Assembly (NCBI GenBank): GCA_025463055.1
Contig: JAOAPV010000054.1
Coordinates: forward strand, 1-59,486
Direction of reading: 5' to 3'
DNA: 59,486 bases
Origin: Candidatus Acidiferrum typicum
GTDB lineage: Bacteria > Acidobacteriota > Terriglobia > Acidiferrales > UBA7541
Below, piece after piece: positions 18,320 through 27,307 of this stretch (its first letter is position 1; every line of letters starts with the position of its first letter). The notes under the pieces were generated by a model. The model saw nothing but the letters and a program-made list of their open reading frames with translations, was not told the DNA's origin and did no database searches. The position numbers were made by a program, and so were the translations under genes.

Positions 18320-19738
18320 CTAGTACGGTTTGTTCGGAGTGACCGGAAAATGAAACCCAGACTTGGAAAAGTTGTATTCAAGATAGGCGAATGGGTAGCT
18401 GTAGTCGTGTCCCGGCGTGGTGGTCTTTAGAAATTGTCCGGCGAACAGGCGGGCGTAGCCAAAGCCAAAGTTCAGCCCTTTATTCACAGTGTATTCGGCA
18501 ATCAGGTCGACTTCGTTGCCGATATGGCGGCTAGCGCCTGGGTGGGCGGAAACCGAAATTGCTCCGCTGCTGGCATAGAAATTGTCATTTGAGGTGGCCA
18601 GCCAGAAGCCTTCAAAGGCTTGCTTGAATTTCCATTTCTTACCGACGCTTTCCTCCACGCCGACGCGGAACTGCACAAGATTCCTGCGGCCCACCTGATC
18701 AGTGAAGCCAAACTTGTCGTGATTAGAAGGATAGAGCTGGTCAAACGTATTCCAGTCTCGACCCCTCGGATTTTTCGTTCCGGAAGCGTAGTTGCCCTCG
18801 ATAAACACGCGCGGCGCTGCGGCAACCTTGGGAAACGTCTTGCCCACGCCGACATAGCCGGCCCACGCGCCGATGGAAGATGCGCCTAGAGAACCCTTCT
18901 GTCCATCAAACTCGGCGTCATAATCAAAATCCCCGGCGAGAGTGCCCTTCACGTGTAGGCCAATTGTAACTTCGTCTAAATGGCCGCGGCCGACCGTTTC
19001 TGGAAGACCAAAGTTCCCCGGTGCCAAACGCCAGAGAACATATGGCTCGAAGGTGGCGCGCGGAATGATGTTCTTGAAGCTTCCGTAGATTCCGTAGAAG
19101 TTGTTCCCCGGAATCGCGCGGTGTAAGAAGGTATTGCTGCCGGGCACAACCGAAGAGCCAAAGACTGACACTTCATACCCGGGATGATGAAGGTTCACGC
19201 GCGCGACATCAAAAGTGCGGCCTACGTTGAGCCAGTTGGAGGGACCGATTACACGCTCGTCACCAAACAGGAGGACTTCGCGCCCTGCAAGCCCATCAAC
19301 CCAACCTGATGTGGAACTACCGACCTGAACGTAGGCTTGCCAAAGGGTCCAACTGTCCTCCAAGGGATTAGCGTTGGGGACGTGGTGATTGAAAAAGATG
19401 CGAGCGTCCTGCACTTCCCCGTAGAACTTCAGCCAGTCCTTGGGCTGAATTGCTATTTTCACGCGCAAGCGGTCCAGTACGTAAAAATCGCTGGTGTCCG
19501 CGAAGCCGGTACCGCTTGGGCCTTCCAGGCGATCGCGATATTCGCCGCCAATGTGAAACCAGCGAGGCAAAACCTCGTCGAGTTTGGCAACGGGAAACAG
19601 CCAAGACGGATCATCCGACTCGGCTGCCGGTGAGCTGGGTGCCGGATTTGGTGTAGGGTTCGTTTGTGCCTGCGCCCGGTCTGGAAGCATGCTTATTCCA
19701 AGGAAGAAGGCTAATAGCAGCGAGGTATGCGTTCGCAT
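18320..19738 (-). CDS. Alginate-export-family outer-membrane porin
   Basis: About 472 residues from the ATG at 19738; a GTG at 19750 would add only four residues. The signal peptide ends near AQAQ. The rest shows alternating hydrophobic/polar beta strands, many aromatic residues and Gly-Tyr turns, and ends in an amphipathic strand, consistent with the AlgE-like alginate_exp porin family widespread in Acidobacteriota. Despite the family name there are no alginate biosynthesis genes nearby, so the substrate is unknown. It may be co-transcribed with the upstream oxalate decarboxylase gene, about 70 bases away, but this is not certain. Confidence 0.78.
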   Translation of the reverse strand: MRTHTSLLLAFFLGISMLPDRAQAQTNPTPNPAPSSPAAESDDPSWLFPVAKLDEVLPRWFHIGGEYRDRLEGPSGTGFADTSDFYVLDRLRVKIAIQPKDWLKFYGEVQDARIFFNHHVPNANPLEDSWTLWQAYVQVGSSTSGWVDGLAGREVLLFGDERVIGPSNWLNVGRTFDVARVNLHHPGYEVSVFGSSVVPGSNTFLHRAIPGNNFYGIYGSFKNIIPRATFEPYVLWRLAPGNFGLPETVGRGHLDEVTIGLHVKGTLAGDFDYDAEFDGQKGSLGASSIGAWAGYVGVGKTFPKVAAAPRVFIEGNYASGTKNPRGRDWNTFDQLYPSNHDKFGFTDQVGRRNLVQFRVGVEESVGKKWKFKQAFEGFWLATSNDNFYASSGAISVSAHPGASRHIGNEVDLIAEYTVNKGLNFGFGYARLFAGQFLKTTTPGHDYSYPFAYLEYNFSKSGFHFPVTPNKPY

Positions 19739-19811
19739 CGAAATAATCACACTAAGCCATTGAGAGTTTCGGAATATCTACGGGCCGGTGCACTGCATTT
19801 CAGCAACATTG

Positions 19812-21125
19812 CTAGCCAGGGACGATATCCAGCGCTTGTGAGGGAATCTTACTTATCGTGTCTGCATCCAGATTCAAATGCGACGTGACCGTTTCGGGAG
19901 GCAAGTGCCTTAGCCAGTTATTCAGTGAGAAGTTCATATACTGATTCGCTTTGAATATTTCGAGAAACATCAGGTCCGTGTTGCCCAAGTTTTCGACGTA
20001 GTGCCCCGCGACGGCCGGCACAATACCGACGTCATTGGAATTGAAGTCCATCGTGCGCGCTCCTTCGCTTGTAAACACTGTCATGCGCCCCTTACCGGCA
20101 ATCCAGTACTGCCATTCAGAAGCGTTTGGGTGCCAATGCAGTTCGCGCATACCACCCGGCTTAACGATGACTAAGGCTGAGGCAATATTTTTCGACGCCA
20201 GGAAGTTACGCGAGTCAACGATGCGAACTTCACCGCTCTTCGTTTGCTGGGTGGGGGCCATCGTCGACATCTTGAAGGTGTATTCGATGGGCGATTCGGC
20301 GCGACGCCCTCCCACCGCAGCCTTGTCCTGCGCCAAGGATTTGGGCAAGTCTGCCGGAAAGATGTATAGGCTCCTGTTTGGCAAATTCTTAAGAGCGCTC
20401 GTGGGCAGCCCAAAATTCTTCGACAACACCGATGGCGGCGTGCGCCTCACCCAATCGGAAAGAAGGAAGGTGTTGTCTTCAGAAAACGAACCTTCGTCGA
20501 ATACCAGAATAAATTCACAACCATCCGGTTCCAACCCCTGTATCGAATGAGGGAATCCTGCCGGAAAGTACCAGAGATCGTTTTTTCCAACATCGCCGAT
20601 GAAAATGGTTCCATCGGGGTTAAGGCAGGTCACGCGGGCATTTCCGTACAGCATGATGGACCACTCGTCGGCCGTGTGCCAATGCAGCTCCCGAAAGCTG
20701 CCCGCGGTAAGCCGCATCCTGACGCCCGCGAGGTCTTTTGAATTCGGCAGTACTCGTTCCGTTACTTGGTTTGTCCACCCGCCTTCTTCAACCCGTTTGG
20801 TAGTTAGATCGAAGGAATACCAGATCGGCTCGATGTGTCCGTGATCGGTCGGCGGAGGAAGATTTGAATTCGGATTTTCATCCAAAAGCGGCTTGTTTTC
20901 CGGGCCCGGATTACTTGAGGAATGATCTTGGTCTGCTTTTTCAGTGTCAGCTCTCTCCTGGGCGTTGACAGCCAGGGAAGCCAGTGCCGCGCTAGCTAGC
21001 CCGGCGGAACCCACCTCCAAAAAAGTACGTCTGGACAGCCCGTCCGTGCCCTGTTTGCTTTCTCGCTGTCCACTCGTCAGAGTTTCTGTTTCACTGGCAC
21101 GCTTGGCTTCCTTTGGTTCACTCAT
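19812..21125 (-). CDS. Tat-exported bicupin oxalate decarboxylase (OxdC-like)
   Basis: 437 residues. A twin-arginine signal SRRTFL (31-36) precedes an Ala-rich hydrophobic stretch, so the protein is folded before export. Two cupin domains each carry a manganese site: H148, H150, E154, H193 in the first and H330, H332, E337, H375 in the second. The flexible lid that decides between decarboxylase and oxidase reads SEDNT (215-219), keeping the key Glu of the SENST lid in Bacillus OxdC. This predicts conversion of oxalate to formate and CO2 outside the cytoplasm. The N-terminus has a longer polar leader than usual before the Tat motif. Confidence 0.9.
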   Translation of the reverse strand: MSEPKEAKRASETETLTSGQRESKQGTDGLSRRTFLEVGSAGLASAALASLAVNAQERADTEKADQDHSSSNPGPENKPLLDENPNSNLPPPTDHGHIEPIWYSFDLTTKRVEEGGWTNQVTERVLPNSKDLAGVRMRLTAGSFRELHWHTADEWSIMLYGNARVTCLNPDGTIFIGDVGKNDLWYFPAGFPHSIQGLEPDGCEFILVFDEGSFSEDNTFLLSDWVRRTPPSVLSKNFGLPTSALKNLPNRSLYIFPADLPKSLAQDKAAVGGRRAESPIEYTFKMSTMAPTQQTKSGEVRIVDSRNFLASKNIASALVIVKPGGMRELHWHPNASEWQYWIAGKGRMTVFTSEGARTMDFNSNDVGIVPAVAGHYVENLGNTDLMFLEIFKANQYMNFSLNNWLRHLPPETVTSHLNLDADTISKIPSQALDIVPG

Positions 21126-21490
21126 CCGCGCGACTCCTTCGATGGTCTCCGTCCCGGCAACCTTCTTAAGATCGTGAGACAGCCAGGAATCCTCCTACGG
21201 CAATTCCCTGGCCATTCGTAGTCCTCATAACGCGCCCTGAATCAAGCGGGTGCCCTTCTTTACTCGAGTCGTGGAGCCGCGCATCTGACACCTGTGTCAG
21301 CAGCTTGGACGCAGCGCGTTCCGTGGTTGCATCAAAATACGTCATCACATCCCGAGTTGACCTGAGCGACCTAAGGTCCAACTACCCACAAAAAGAATAG
21401 GCCCTGCGTCATGCAGGGCCTGTCCGGTTGTCTGTGATGTGAAGAATAATTTCTGAAGGTTATTGTCGATCTGATGTTTGCATCTAGCTC
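21126..21490 (-). other. Intergenic region between two minus-strand units
   Basis: 365 bases separate the oxalate decarboxylase gene from the upstream secreted-protein gene. It contains the strong terminator at 21391-21421. A 71-codon minus-strand frame (21166-21381) has no ribosome binding site or recognisable features and is not called. The oxalate decarboxylase promoter must lie between the terminator and 21125, but I cannot define it. Confidence 0.4.
21391..21421 (-). terminator. Intrinsic terminator for the 21491 gene
   Basis: AGGCCCTGC and GCAGGGCCT form a perfect 9-bp stem around a 5-base loop (21399-21421). Read on the minus strand the stem is followed by ATTCTTTTTG, a T-rich tract. 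It lies about 70 bases after the stop of the minus-strand gene ending at 21491 and insulates it from the oxalate decarboxylase gene. Confidence 0.85.
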
Positions 21491-22201
21491 TTAGCCGGGG
21501 TGGCTCATCTGCCATTCGTGGATGAAGTTTTCCTGTTCCACAGCCGGTCGCCTGATTAGGTACAAACCGTCTGGTGTAAGCACGAAAGTTGTGCCCGTCT
21601 CGTCATTCGTGATCTCTTCAAGAACATGCTTCATATCGGCAACGGTATGGGGCTTGAGTGGGTTCGAGATATCGATGACTTCTTCGTTTGGGTCGGCTGC
21701 GAGAGATGGCACATTACGCTGATCAGAGATGATAAGTCCGTCGTCGCCTAGGCGTTGCGTGGAACCCTGGACGTTCAGGCCTTCAACCGTGCTAAGCGTC
21801 GGAACCTTGGCTTTGTGGAGGTTTAATACCGCCTCTCCCTCGCCATCCCGGAAACGAACTAGTTCCGCATTGTCTCCAAGGGGGGAGACAAAATCGAACG
21901 AGCCAGGAGCCTCAAGCCGCGCTGCTTTCTCTTCTTTGATGTTGGCTGGGTCGGTCACATCAAAGGTGGCCAGCCGGGCTCCATCGTTCTGTTCGATGTA
22001 GAGAAAGGTTCTGCCATCGTTTGTAGCATGTAGCAGCATCGCGTCGCCGGGCACTCGTGCGAGTTCGGGAAGATCTGCTGGACGCTCGACGATGATTTTG
22101 TTGGCAGGACGGGTCCCCGCTTCTGCTTTGCCGGTGAGTGTGACGGCTGCTGCAGCCGCGAGGCCTATTTGAGCGATTCGAATTATCTGTTTCTTGTTCA
22201 A
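21491..22201 (-). CDS. Secreted beta-propeller-like protein, unknown
   Basis: 236 residues with a signal peptide (Lys-rich start, Ala-rich core, cleavage near AEA). The mature part shows repeated units with DVTDPANI- and DISNPLKP-like turns, the style of LVIVD/beta-propeller repeats, without catalytic motifs. It is a single-gene unit closed by a strong terminator and divergent from a LysR regulator 257 bases away, so it is the likely target of that regulator. Function unknown. Confidence 0.65.
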   Translation of the reverse strand: MNKKQIIRIAQIGLAAAAAVTLTGKAEAGTRPANKIIVERPADLPELARVPGDAMLLHATNDGRTFLYIEQNDGARLATFDVTDPANIKEEKAARLEAPGSFDFVSPLGDNAELVRFRDGEGEAVLNLHKAKVPTLSTVEGLNVQGSTQRLGDDGLIISDQRNVPSLAADPNEEVIDISNPLKPHTVADMKHVLEEITNDETGTTFVLTPDGLYLIRRPAVEQENFIHEWQMSHPG

Positions 22202-22458
22202 GGTAGTTCTCCTTCAAATGGTGCAATTCTGACCATTCGTCTTTTGTTCTAAATACTTTTTGAGAGCTCAATCATTTTCGCCTTGATAGTAATCAGACCT
22301 TCTATCAGGGCTGGACTAGCTGCACGCGCCGTCATTTCTCGTCGCGGCGTTTGCTGTGCCATACGCTGCTCTCTTCACTTGGTAAGATGTTTCTGGGCGT
22401 AATTAGTCAGATTGTTTGTTTTATAGTCTGTGATAAGGCAGGCAAATAGGGTAGCAAC
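22202..22458 (+). promoter_or_regulatory. Divergent promoter region of LysR and the secreted-protein gene
   Basis: 257 bases between two divergent genes, AT-richer than neighbouring coding DNA. LysR regulators usually bind T-N11-A palindromes in exactly such gaps, repressing themselves and activating the opposite gene. I cannot point to one convincing operator. GGGTAGCAAC precedes the LysR ATG. Confidence 0.45.
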
Positions 22459-23361
22459 ATGGAGTATCGTCAAATTCGGTCATTTCTCTCTATCGCCGAG
22501 ACTCTACACTTCGGGCGTACGGCGGAGTTGATTCATCTCAGCCAACCAGCCTTAAGCCTTCAGATACGAGCTCTTGAGGAGGAACTCGGGGTGCGACTCT
22601 TCGACCGCAACCGACGCAAGACAACGCTCACCGCGGCTGGTCTTGCCTTTCGCGATGATGCGGTTGCAGCGCTCTCGCAATTGGACCAGGCGATTCGCAG
22701 GGCGAGGCTGGCTGCCAATGGGAAACTGGGACTCTTGCGGATCGGCTTCGTTTCAACTGCGGCAAGTGAGATTGTTCCGAATATCATTCGTCAGTTTAGA
22801 GAGTTGAATCCCGAAGTAGAGTGCTCTTTGCGCAATATTCTTACGGCGGATCAGGTACAGGCGTTGGAGAGTGGGTCGCTCGACATTGGATTTCTTCGTT
22901 TGCCAATTGGCGACCATCCGGCCCTCAATGTTGTCACCGTGCATCGCGAACCGTTCGTCCTCGTGGTGCCCTCGTCCCACAAACTCGCAAAAAAGAAAAG
23001 GGTACGCCTACGCGAAGTGTCGGGTGAGGACTTCGTGATGTATGAGCGTGCCTATGCCCCAGGGTTCCACGATCGGATCTTTGGGATGCTTCGCGATACC
23101 GGGATTGTTCCCAATGTTTCCCAGACCGCAGCAGAGATCCCCACGCTGATCGCACTCGTCGATTCGCACATGGGGATCGCTATTCTGCCCGCGTCTGCCG
23201 TCAAATATAGCGGTGCTTCGGTAATCGCATGTGAGATTGCGGACCAGATACCGATGTCTGAAATTGGTATCGCCGTCAGTAAACCAGTTCGAGCGGCAGC
23301 CGTAGACAACTTCAAATCTTTCGCTCTGAACAAATTAACCCGACCCAGGAACTCTTCGTAG
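22459..23361 (+). CDS. LysR-family transcriptional regulator
   Basis: 300 residues. The N-terminal winged helix-turn-helix (residues 1-60) has the LysR hallmarks FLSIAETLHFGRTAELIHLSQPALS. The C-terminal periplasmic-binding-like domain (about 90-295) should sense a small effector and resembles the BenM/CatM/CbnR group of aromatic-degradation regulators, though no such pathway is nearby. It is divergent from the secreted-protein gene at 21491-22201, its most probable target. Confidence 0.9.
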   Translation: MEYRQIRSFLSIAETLHFGRTAELIHLSQPALSLQIRALEEELGVRLFDRNRRKTTLTAAGLAFRDDAVAALSQLDQAIRRARLAANGKLGLLRIGFVSTAASEIVPNIIRQFRELNPEVECSLRNILTADQVQALESGSLDIGFLRLPIGDHPALNVVTVHREPFVLVVPSSHKLAKKKRVRLREVSGEDFVMYERAYAPGFHDRIFGMLRDTGIVPNVSQTAAEIPTLIALVDSHMGIAILPASAVKYSGASVIACEIADQIPMSEIGIAVSKPVRAAAVDNFKSFALNKLTRPRNSS

Positions 23362-23462
23362 GCTAATCGGAGCTACCAAAATGCGCAGGCGCTGTGACCG
23401 CCGTTGAGAGGGGGTACCTTCTGCCAACGCGCTGCGCTGTTCAGAGGACAGTGACGGAATTC

Positions 23463-23999
23463 CTATGCTTGCAGCCGCTTCCAGGTGCGCTCGAAAACGC
23501 CGGTGGCCTGTTCATCAAACAGGACAAAATAAATGGTTCCCAGTGAACTCCCGTTCCGCAAGTGCTCTGCGGCCTCGTGCAGCATGATCTCCGCGCATTC
23601 CTGCATCGGGAATCCCGCGATTCCGGTGCCAACCGCCGGGAACGCGATCGTCTTCAGTCCGCGCTCCGCGGCAAGCCGCAGGGCATGTGCCGTCGAGCCA
23701 CGCAAGGTCTCCGCCGTGGTCAGGCTGCCCAGTCCCATGCTCGCTGCGTGAATCACATACTTGGCTTTTAAGCTTCCGCCGCCGGTGATCGCCGCAAATC
23801 CGATGGGGATGCTGCCAATCGCGTCGCACTCCCGCTGGATCGCATCGCCGCCCTTGCGACGAATCGCGCCCGCCACTCCAACACCTAGAACTAGATCGTT
23901 GTTCGCGGCGTTCACAATCGCATCCGTATCCATCTCTGTCAGGTCGCCCTGCAGGATCACAATCTTTGACGGCATTTGCTTAATGCTCTGCTGGCTCAT
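23463..23999 (-). CDS. Macro-domain protein (ADP-ribose-binding, YmdB-like)
   Basis: 178 residues forming a single macro domain. The motifs GDLTEMDTDAIVNAANN, the Gly-rich GVGVAGAIRRKGG and the GTGIAGFP loop are those that bind ADP-ribose; the family includes O-acetyl-ADP-ribose deacetylases and ADP-ribosyl hydrolases. The conserved Asn of NAAN, important for deacetylase activity, is present. The ATG follows directly on the stop of the NAD-binding gene (no intergenic base), so the two are co-translated. The neighbour also being an NAD-related protein hints at a shared nucleotide role, but that is inference. Confidence 0.92.
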   Translation of the reverse strand: MSQQSIKQMPSKIVILQGDLTEMDTDAIVNAANNDLVLGVGVAGAIRRKGGDAIQRECDAIGSIPIGFAAITGGGSLKAKYVIHAASMGLGSLTTAETLRGSTAHALRLAAERGLKTIAFPAVGTGIAGFPMQECAEIMLHEAAEHLRNGSSLGTIYFVLFDEQATGVFERTWKRLQA

Positions 24000-24551
24000 C
24001 TATGCACCCTGCGAAATCTCAGGAAGCACAACAGACTCCGCAACGAGGGCAACTTCTTTGCCCATTCGCCGGCAAACCTCCCGGCATCTTGCAATGGTTT
24101 GCTCGGAAGTCTGCGGAGTCCGGACCAACTCGAGCGCATCCGCATGACCTGCAACGGAACCGAGACGCATACCGATGCAGCGCTCCGGGCAAAACGTCAC
24201 CGATGCCAGCTCGGCAATGGGTACCGAACGCGAACAGCTCGCAAAAACAGCCTCCGGCTTCGCGAATTTGTCGAAGATGGTGAACATCTCAATCTTCATC
24301 TCCGTCTCTTCCGTTACAGCTTCGATGATCAGATCCGCCTCGCGAACCGCAGCCTCGACGGTGCGCGCAAGAACAAGACGCGAAGACACATGGGCATCAA
24401 CATTCGCAATCCAAGCAATCGCCTGCTCGAGCCTGCTATCGGACACATCCTCGAGGACCGTGCGGTAACCAGCACGCAATGCGGCGCATGCAAACTCGCG
24501 GCCGTCATCGCCAGCGCCAATCACTGCAATAGTTTTGATCTCAGTTGCCAT
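24000..24551 (-). CDS. 3-Hydroxyacyl-CoA dehydrogenase NAD-binding domain protein, catalytically degenerate
   Basis: 183 residues that align with only the N-terminal Rossmann domain of 3-hydroxyacyl-CoA dehydrogenases (family length about 280-310). The dinucleotide loop reads GAGDDG instead of GxGxxG, keeping the first two Gly. The usual Ser of the CSNTSS region is present only in altered form (CSRS), and in the GxHFFNP motif the catalytic His is Arg (GMRLGS). The C-terminal dimerisation domain is absent, yet the gene is open and ends cleanly next to the macro-domain gene. It probably binds NAD or a related nucleotide without dehydrogenase activity. Confidence 0.8.
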   Translation of the reverse strand: MATEIKTIAVIGAGDDGREFACAALRAGYRTVLEDVSDSRLEQAIAWIANVDAHVSSRLVLARTVEAAVREADLIIEAVTEETEMKIEMFTIFDKFAKPEAVFASCSRSVPIAELASVTFCPERCIGMRLGSVAGHADALELVRTPQTSEQTIARCREVCRRMGKEVALVAESVVLPEISQGA

Positions 24552-24640
24552 AAGTGCGAGGGATACGCGACATCAGTTGCTGCAGGGCTTCACTCTGAAG
24601 CACGAATAGCCGCCCCGCGTGGTCAGTGCCTTCGCGCCCA

Positions 24641-24964
24641 CTAATATCGCGGAACGCTCGGATCAATCTCCGAGGACCAGCGATCGATGCCGCCAGCCAG
24701 CGATTTCGCGCGCTCAACACCTTGACCGCGCAGCCAAACCGCCACGTCGAGGCTACGCATGCCGTGATGGCAATAACAAATCACTTCGTCATCCGTATCC
24801 AGCGCCTGCAAATTCGCAGGAACCGTGCCCATGGGAATCAGCTTCGCGCCTTCAATACGGCAAATATCAAACTCCCATGGCTCGCGCACGTCGACAAGCA
24901 GGACGCCGTCGCCGCGGCCCAGCCGCTGCTTCGCTTCCGCCGGCGTAATTTCAAGATCGTTCAT
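24641..24964 (-). CDS. Single-domain rhodanese-like protein
   Basis: 107 residues, one rhodanese domain. It has DVREPWEF near residue 28 and the active-site loop CYCHHGMRS, in which the cysteine and the following six-residue loop are those of a GlpE-type sulfurtransferase. ATG at 24964 is preferred over an upstream TTG at 24970. It lies 89 bases before the NAD-binding gene and 85 bases after the enoyl-CoA hydratase gene, in a run of five same-strand genes. It should transfer sulfane sulfur to a thiol acceptor in the cytoplasm. Confidence 0.9.
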   Translation of the reverse strand: MNDLEITPAEAKQRLGRGDGVLLVDVREPWEFDICRIEGAKLIPMGTVPANLQALDTDDEVICYCHHGMRSLDVAVWLRGQGVERAKSLAGGIDRWSSEIDPSVPRY

Positions 24965-25049
24965 GAACAATGCCTCGACTTAATTATAGGCTGGAATGCG
25001 TAATGGCTGGAATTGCGACTGGCGGAAACTGCCAGGAAAAACTGAAGCC

Positions 25050-25865
25050 CTATTTGCCTTGGAATTTTGGCGCGCGCTTTTCGAAAAATGCGCGAATGCC
25101 CTCTCCGCAATCTTCGGAGTAAAAACACTTCATCTGCTGCTCGACTTCCAGATTCAGCAGCTTGGCTAGTTCCTCTTTGTCGCGGCCGAACAAAGTTTCC
25201 TTGATTGCGCGAATGGCAATCGCGGGCCCGTGGGCGATCTTGCGCGCCAAAGTGTGCGCCTCTGTTTCGAGCTGCGCCAGCGGCACGACGCGATTCACAA
25301 TCCCGATCCGCAGCGCCTCCGCAGCATCAATCATCTCGCCGGTGTAAAAGAGTTCCGCCGCTTTCGCGGGGCCCACCAACTGCGGCAGAAAAAATGTCCC
25401 ACCGTAATCCGGGAACAATCCCACCTTCGCAAAATTCTGCCCAAACATCGCATCCTCCGCAGCAACGCGAATATCCGAGGCCAAGGCAATGTTCATTCCA
25501 GCGCCCGCTGCCGCGCCATGCACAGCGGCGATCACCGGCTGCCGCATCGTGCGAATCTTCAGCACCACTTGCATTCCCGCGCGCAGAATCGGCTGCAGCT
25601 CGATGATATTATTTTCCTGGCGCCCTTTCCCGATCACGGCCAAATCGCCGCCGGCGCAAAATGCCCGGCCCGCCCCCGCCAGCACCACCACGTTGATTTC
25701 CGGATCCGCTTCGACTCGCGTCAGCGCATCGTTCAGGGCCAAAACCAAATCCGCATTCAGCGCATTCATGCGCTCCGGCCGGTTGAAAATCAAGGTGGCG
25801 ACGCGGCCTTCGCGCTTTTCCAGGACGGCGCCATTTTCGTGACCCGCTTGCGCCGACGTGCTCAC
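25050..25865 (-). CDS. Enoyl-CoA hydratase/isomerase family protein (PaaG-like)
   Basis: 271 residues of the crotonase fold. Oxyanion-hole segments AFCAGGDL and HGAAAGAGMNIALASD are present. The loop GLFPDYGGTFFLP contains the Asp typical of PaaG-type isomerases in place of the hydratase Glu pair, so an isomerase (for example of epoxyphenylacetyl-CoA or of double-bond position) is at least as likely as a hydratase. Its ATG overlaps the stop of the upstream glycosylase gene by four bases. No full phenylacetate or beta-oxidation operon is present in the window. Confidence 0.88.
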   Translation of the reverse strand: MSTSAQAGHENGAVLEKREGRVATLIFNRPERMNALNADLVLALNDALTRVEADPEINVVVLAGAGRAFCAGGDLAVIGKGRQENNIIELQPILRAGMQVVLKIRTMRQPVIAAVHGAAAGAGMNIALASDIRVAAEDAMFGQNFAKVGLFPDYGGTFFLPQLVGPAKAAELFYTGEMIDAAEALRIGIVNRVVPLAQLETEAHTLARKIAHGPAIAIRAIKETLFGRDKEELAKLLNLEVEQQMKCFYSEDCGEGIRAFFEKRAPKFQGK

Positions 25866-26407
25866 GCCGGCTCCATCACGTGAGTGCTGCTCGCGCGCTC
25901 GTTCTCCACGCGCTTCACCAGTTGCGCCAGTTTGCGGAAGTGTTGCAGCTTTTCATTTTTGGTTTTCATCTGCGGACCCGGCGTCGCCGGCAGGACGTAG
26001 ACGCGGGCACCATACAGCGATTCCTTCTGCAATCCGAATTTGCATTTTCTCTGTGCGAACAATTCGTACGTCGTCTTTCCATTGAACGCCACCACCCGCG
26101 GCGCAAACTCTTCCAGCTTTTGCGAGAGCACGATGCGTCCTTCGGCGAAATCCTCACGCGTGATGTCCGAGGCCGTTTTCGAGGGACGTTTCACCAGATC
26201 GGTCAGGCCAATACCAAACTCGATCACACGCTTATCGTCCCGATAGTCAAATGGTTCGGGGACTACACCGCTTTCGAAAATGATGGGCCAAAATTCGTTA
26301 TCGCGCCCGGCATAATAGTGCCCGACACGCACGGAGGATTCCGTCGGATGGCAGCCGATAATTATCAGCTTCATCCCTTTTCGAAGGTGATCGGGGAGCG
26401 TCCGCAT
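25862..26407 (-). CDS. Mug/TDG-like uracil-DNA-glycosylase superfamily protein
   Basis: 181 residues. The first motif region reads GCHPTESSVRVGHYYAGRDN with EFW following, the layout of mismatch-specific (G:U, G:T) glycosylases, and VVAFNGK is the usual central strand. The catalytic Asn of the Mug GINPG motif is His here, and the second motif is LPATPGP rather than NPSGLN, which places it near the divergent hypoxanthine-type (HDG) branch. It would remove a deaminated base in base-excision repair. Another ATG exists at 26374. It overlaps the enoyl-CoA gene by four bases. Confidence 0.8.
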   Translation of the reverse strand: MRTLPDHLRKGMKLIIIGCHPTESSVRVGHYYAGRDNEFWPIIFESGVVPEPFDYRDDKRVIEFGIGLTDLVKRPSKTASDITREDFAEGRIVLSQKLEEFAPRVVAFNGKTTYELFAQRKCKFGLQKESLYGARVYVLPATPGPQMKTKNEKLQHFRKLAQLVKRVENERASSTHVMEPA

Positions 26408-26605
26408 TTCCCACTAGCTTAACCCGTTCCGCGGCTTGCGTGGCGCAGATGGTTGGAGGCTGCTGCGCAAATTGCAACTTCCCCAGGGCGGTATGACCGG
26501 GGCGGTTCGAATCGCGAGACTGTGCGGGTTGAGGGGTGGAATCGCAGGCGAAGAAGTTGAATCGCGGACCGTGGTCAGGTCATCCAAGTATGGGAGTTTC
26601 GAGGT

Positions 26606-27307
26606 ATGGCATTGTATTGTGCTACTTTAGCTCTGCACAGCATCCAACCGGGGTTACTCGCACACCTTGCGAAAGCGCCTACCTTGAGCACCTCGAACCC
26701 ACATCGGCTTCCTTCCAACGTAGTCCGTGAAGACGAGCATCTGCTTGTCGCCGCCGCGAAAGCGGGCGATGCCGCCGCTTTTGAAGAGCTTGTAAATCGC
26801 TACGAAAAAAAAATCTTCCGCCTCACCATGAACATCACGCGTAACAACGAAGACGCGGAAGACGCGATGCAGGACGCGTTTATGAAAGCGTATTCGCACC
26901 TGGATAGATTTCAGGAGGATTCGCGCTTTTACACGTGGCTGGTTCGAATCGCGGCGAATGAAGCGCTGATGCGCTTGCGCAAGCGCCGCCCGAATCAATT
27001 CTCGCTGGACGAGCCGATTGAGAGCGAGGATGATTTTATTCCACAGCAAATCGAGGATTGGGGGCCGAGCCCGGAACAGCGCTTTGCGCAAACGGAGATG
27101 CGCGATATTTTGCGCGGCGTGATTGAGGAGCTGCCGCCGGATTTCCGGATAGTGTTTCTGTTGCGAGACGTCGAAGGGCTTTCTACGCAGGACACAGCGG
27201 AGGCGGTGGGAATTTCCGAAGCGGCAGTGAAGTCACGGCTGTTGCGTGCGCGACTCAAACTGCGCCAGAAACTAAATACTCGGTTTCGTCAGGATGGAAA
27301 GCGTTGA
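26606..27307 (+). CDS. ECF-type RNA polymerase sigma factor
   Basis: Up to 233 residues; the conserved part starts at about residue 43. Region 2 is VNRYEKKIFRLTMNITRN with DAEDAMQDAFMKAY, and region 4 has the helix-turn-helix LSTQDTAEAVGISEAAVKSR. The first about 40 residues have no family counterpart, so the true start could be the TTG at 26684. An adjacent anti-sigma gene overlaps the stop by four bases, indicating a coupled sigma/anti-sigma pair. The stimulus is unknown. Confidence 0.9.
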   Translation: MALYCATLALHSIQPGLLAHLAKAPTLSTSNPHRLPSNVVREDEHLLVAAAKAGDAAAFEELVNRYEKKIFRLTMNITRNNEDAEDAMQDAFMKAYSHLDRFQEDSRFYTWLVRIAANEALMRLRKRRPNQFSLDEPIESEDDFIPQQIEDWGPSPEQRFAQTEMRDILRGVIEELPPDFRIVFLLRDVEGLSTQDTAEAVGISEAAVKSRLLRARLKLRQKLNTRFRQDGKR

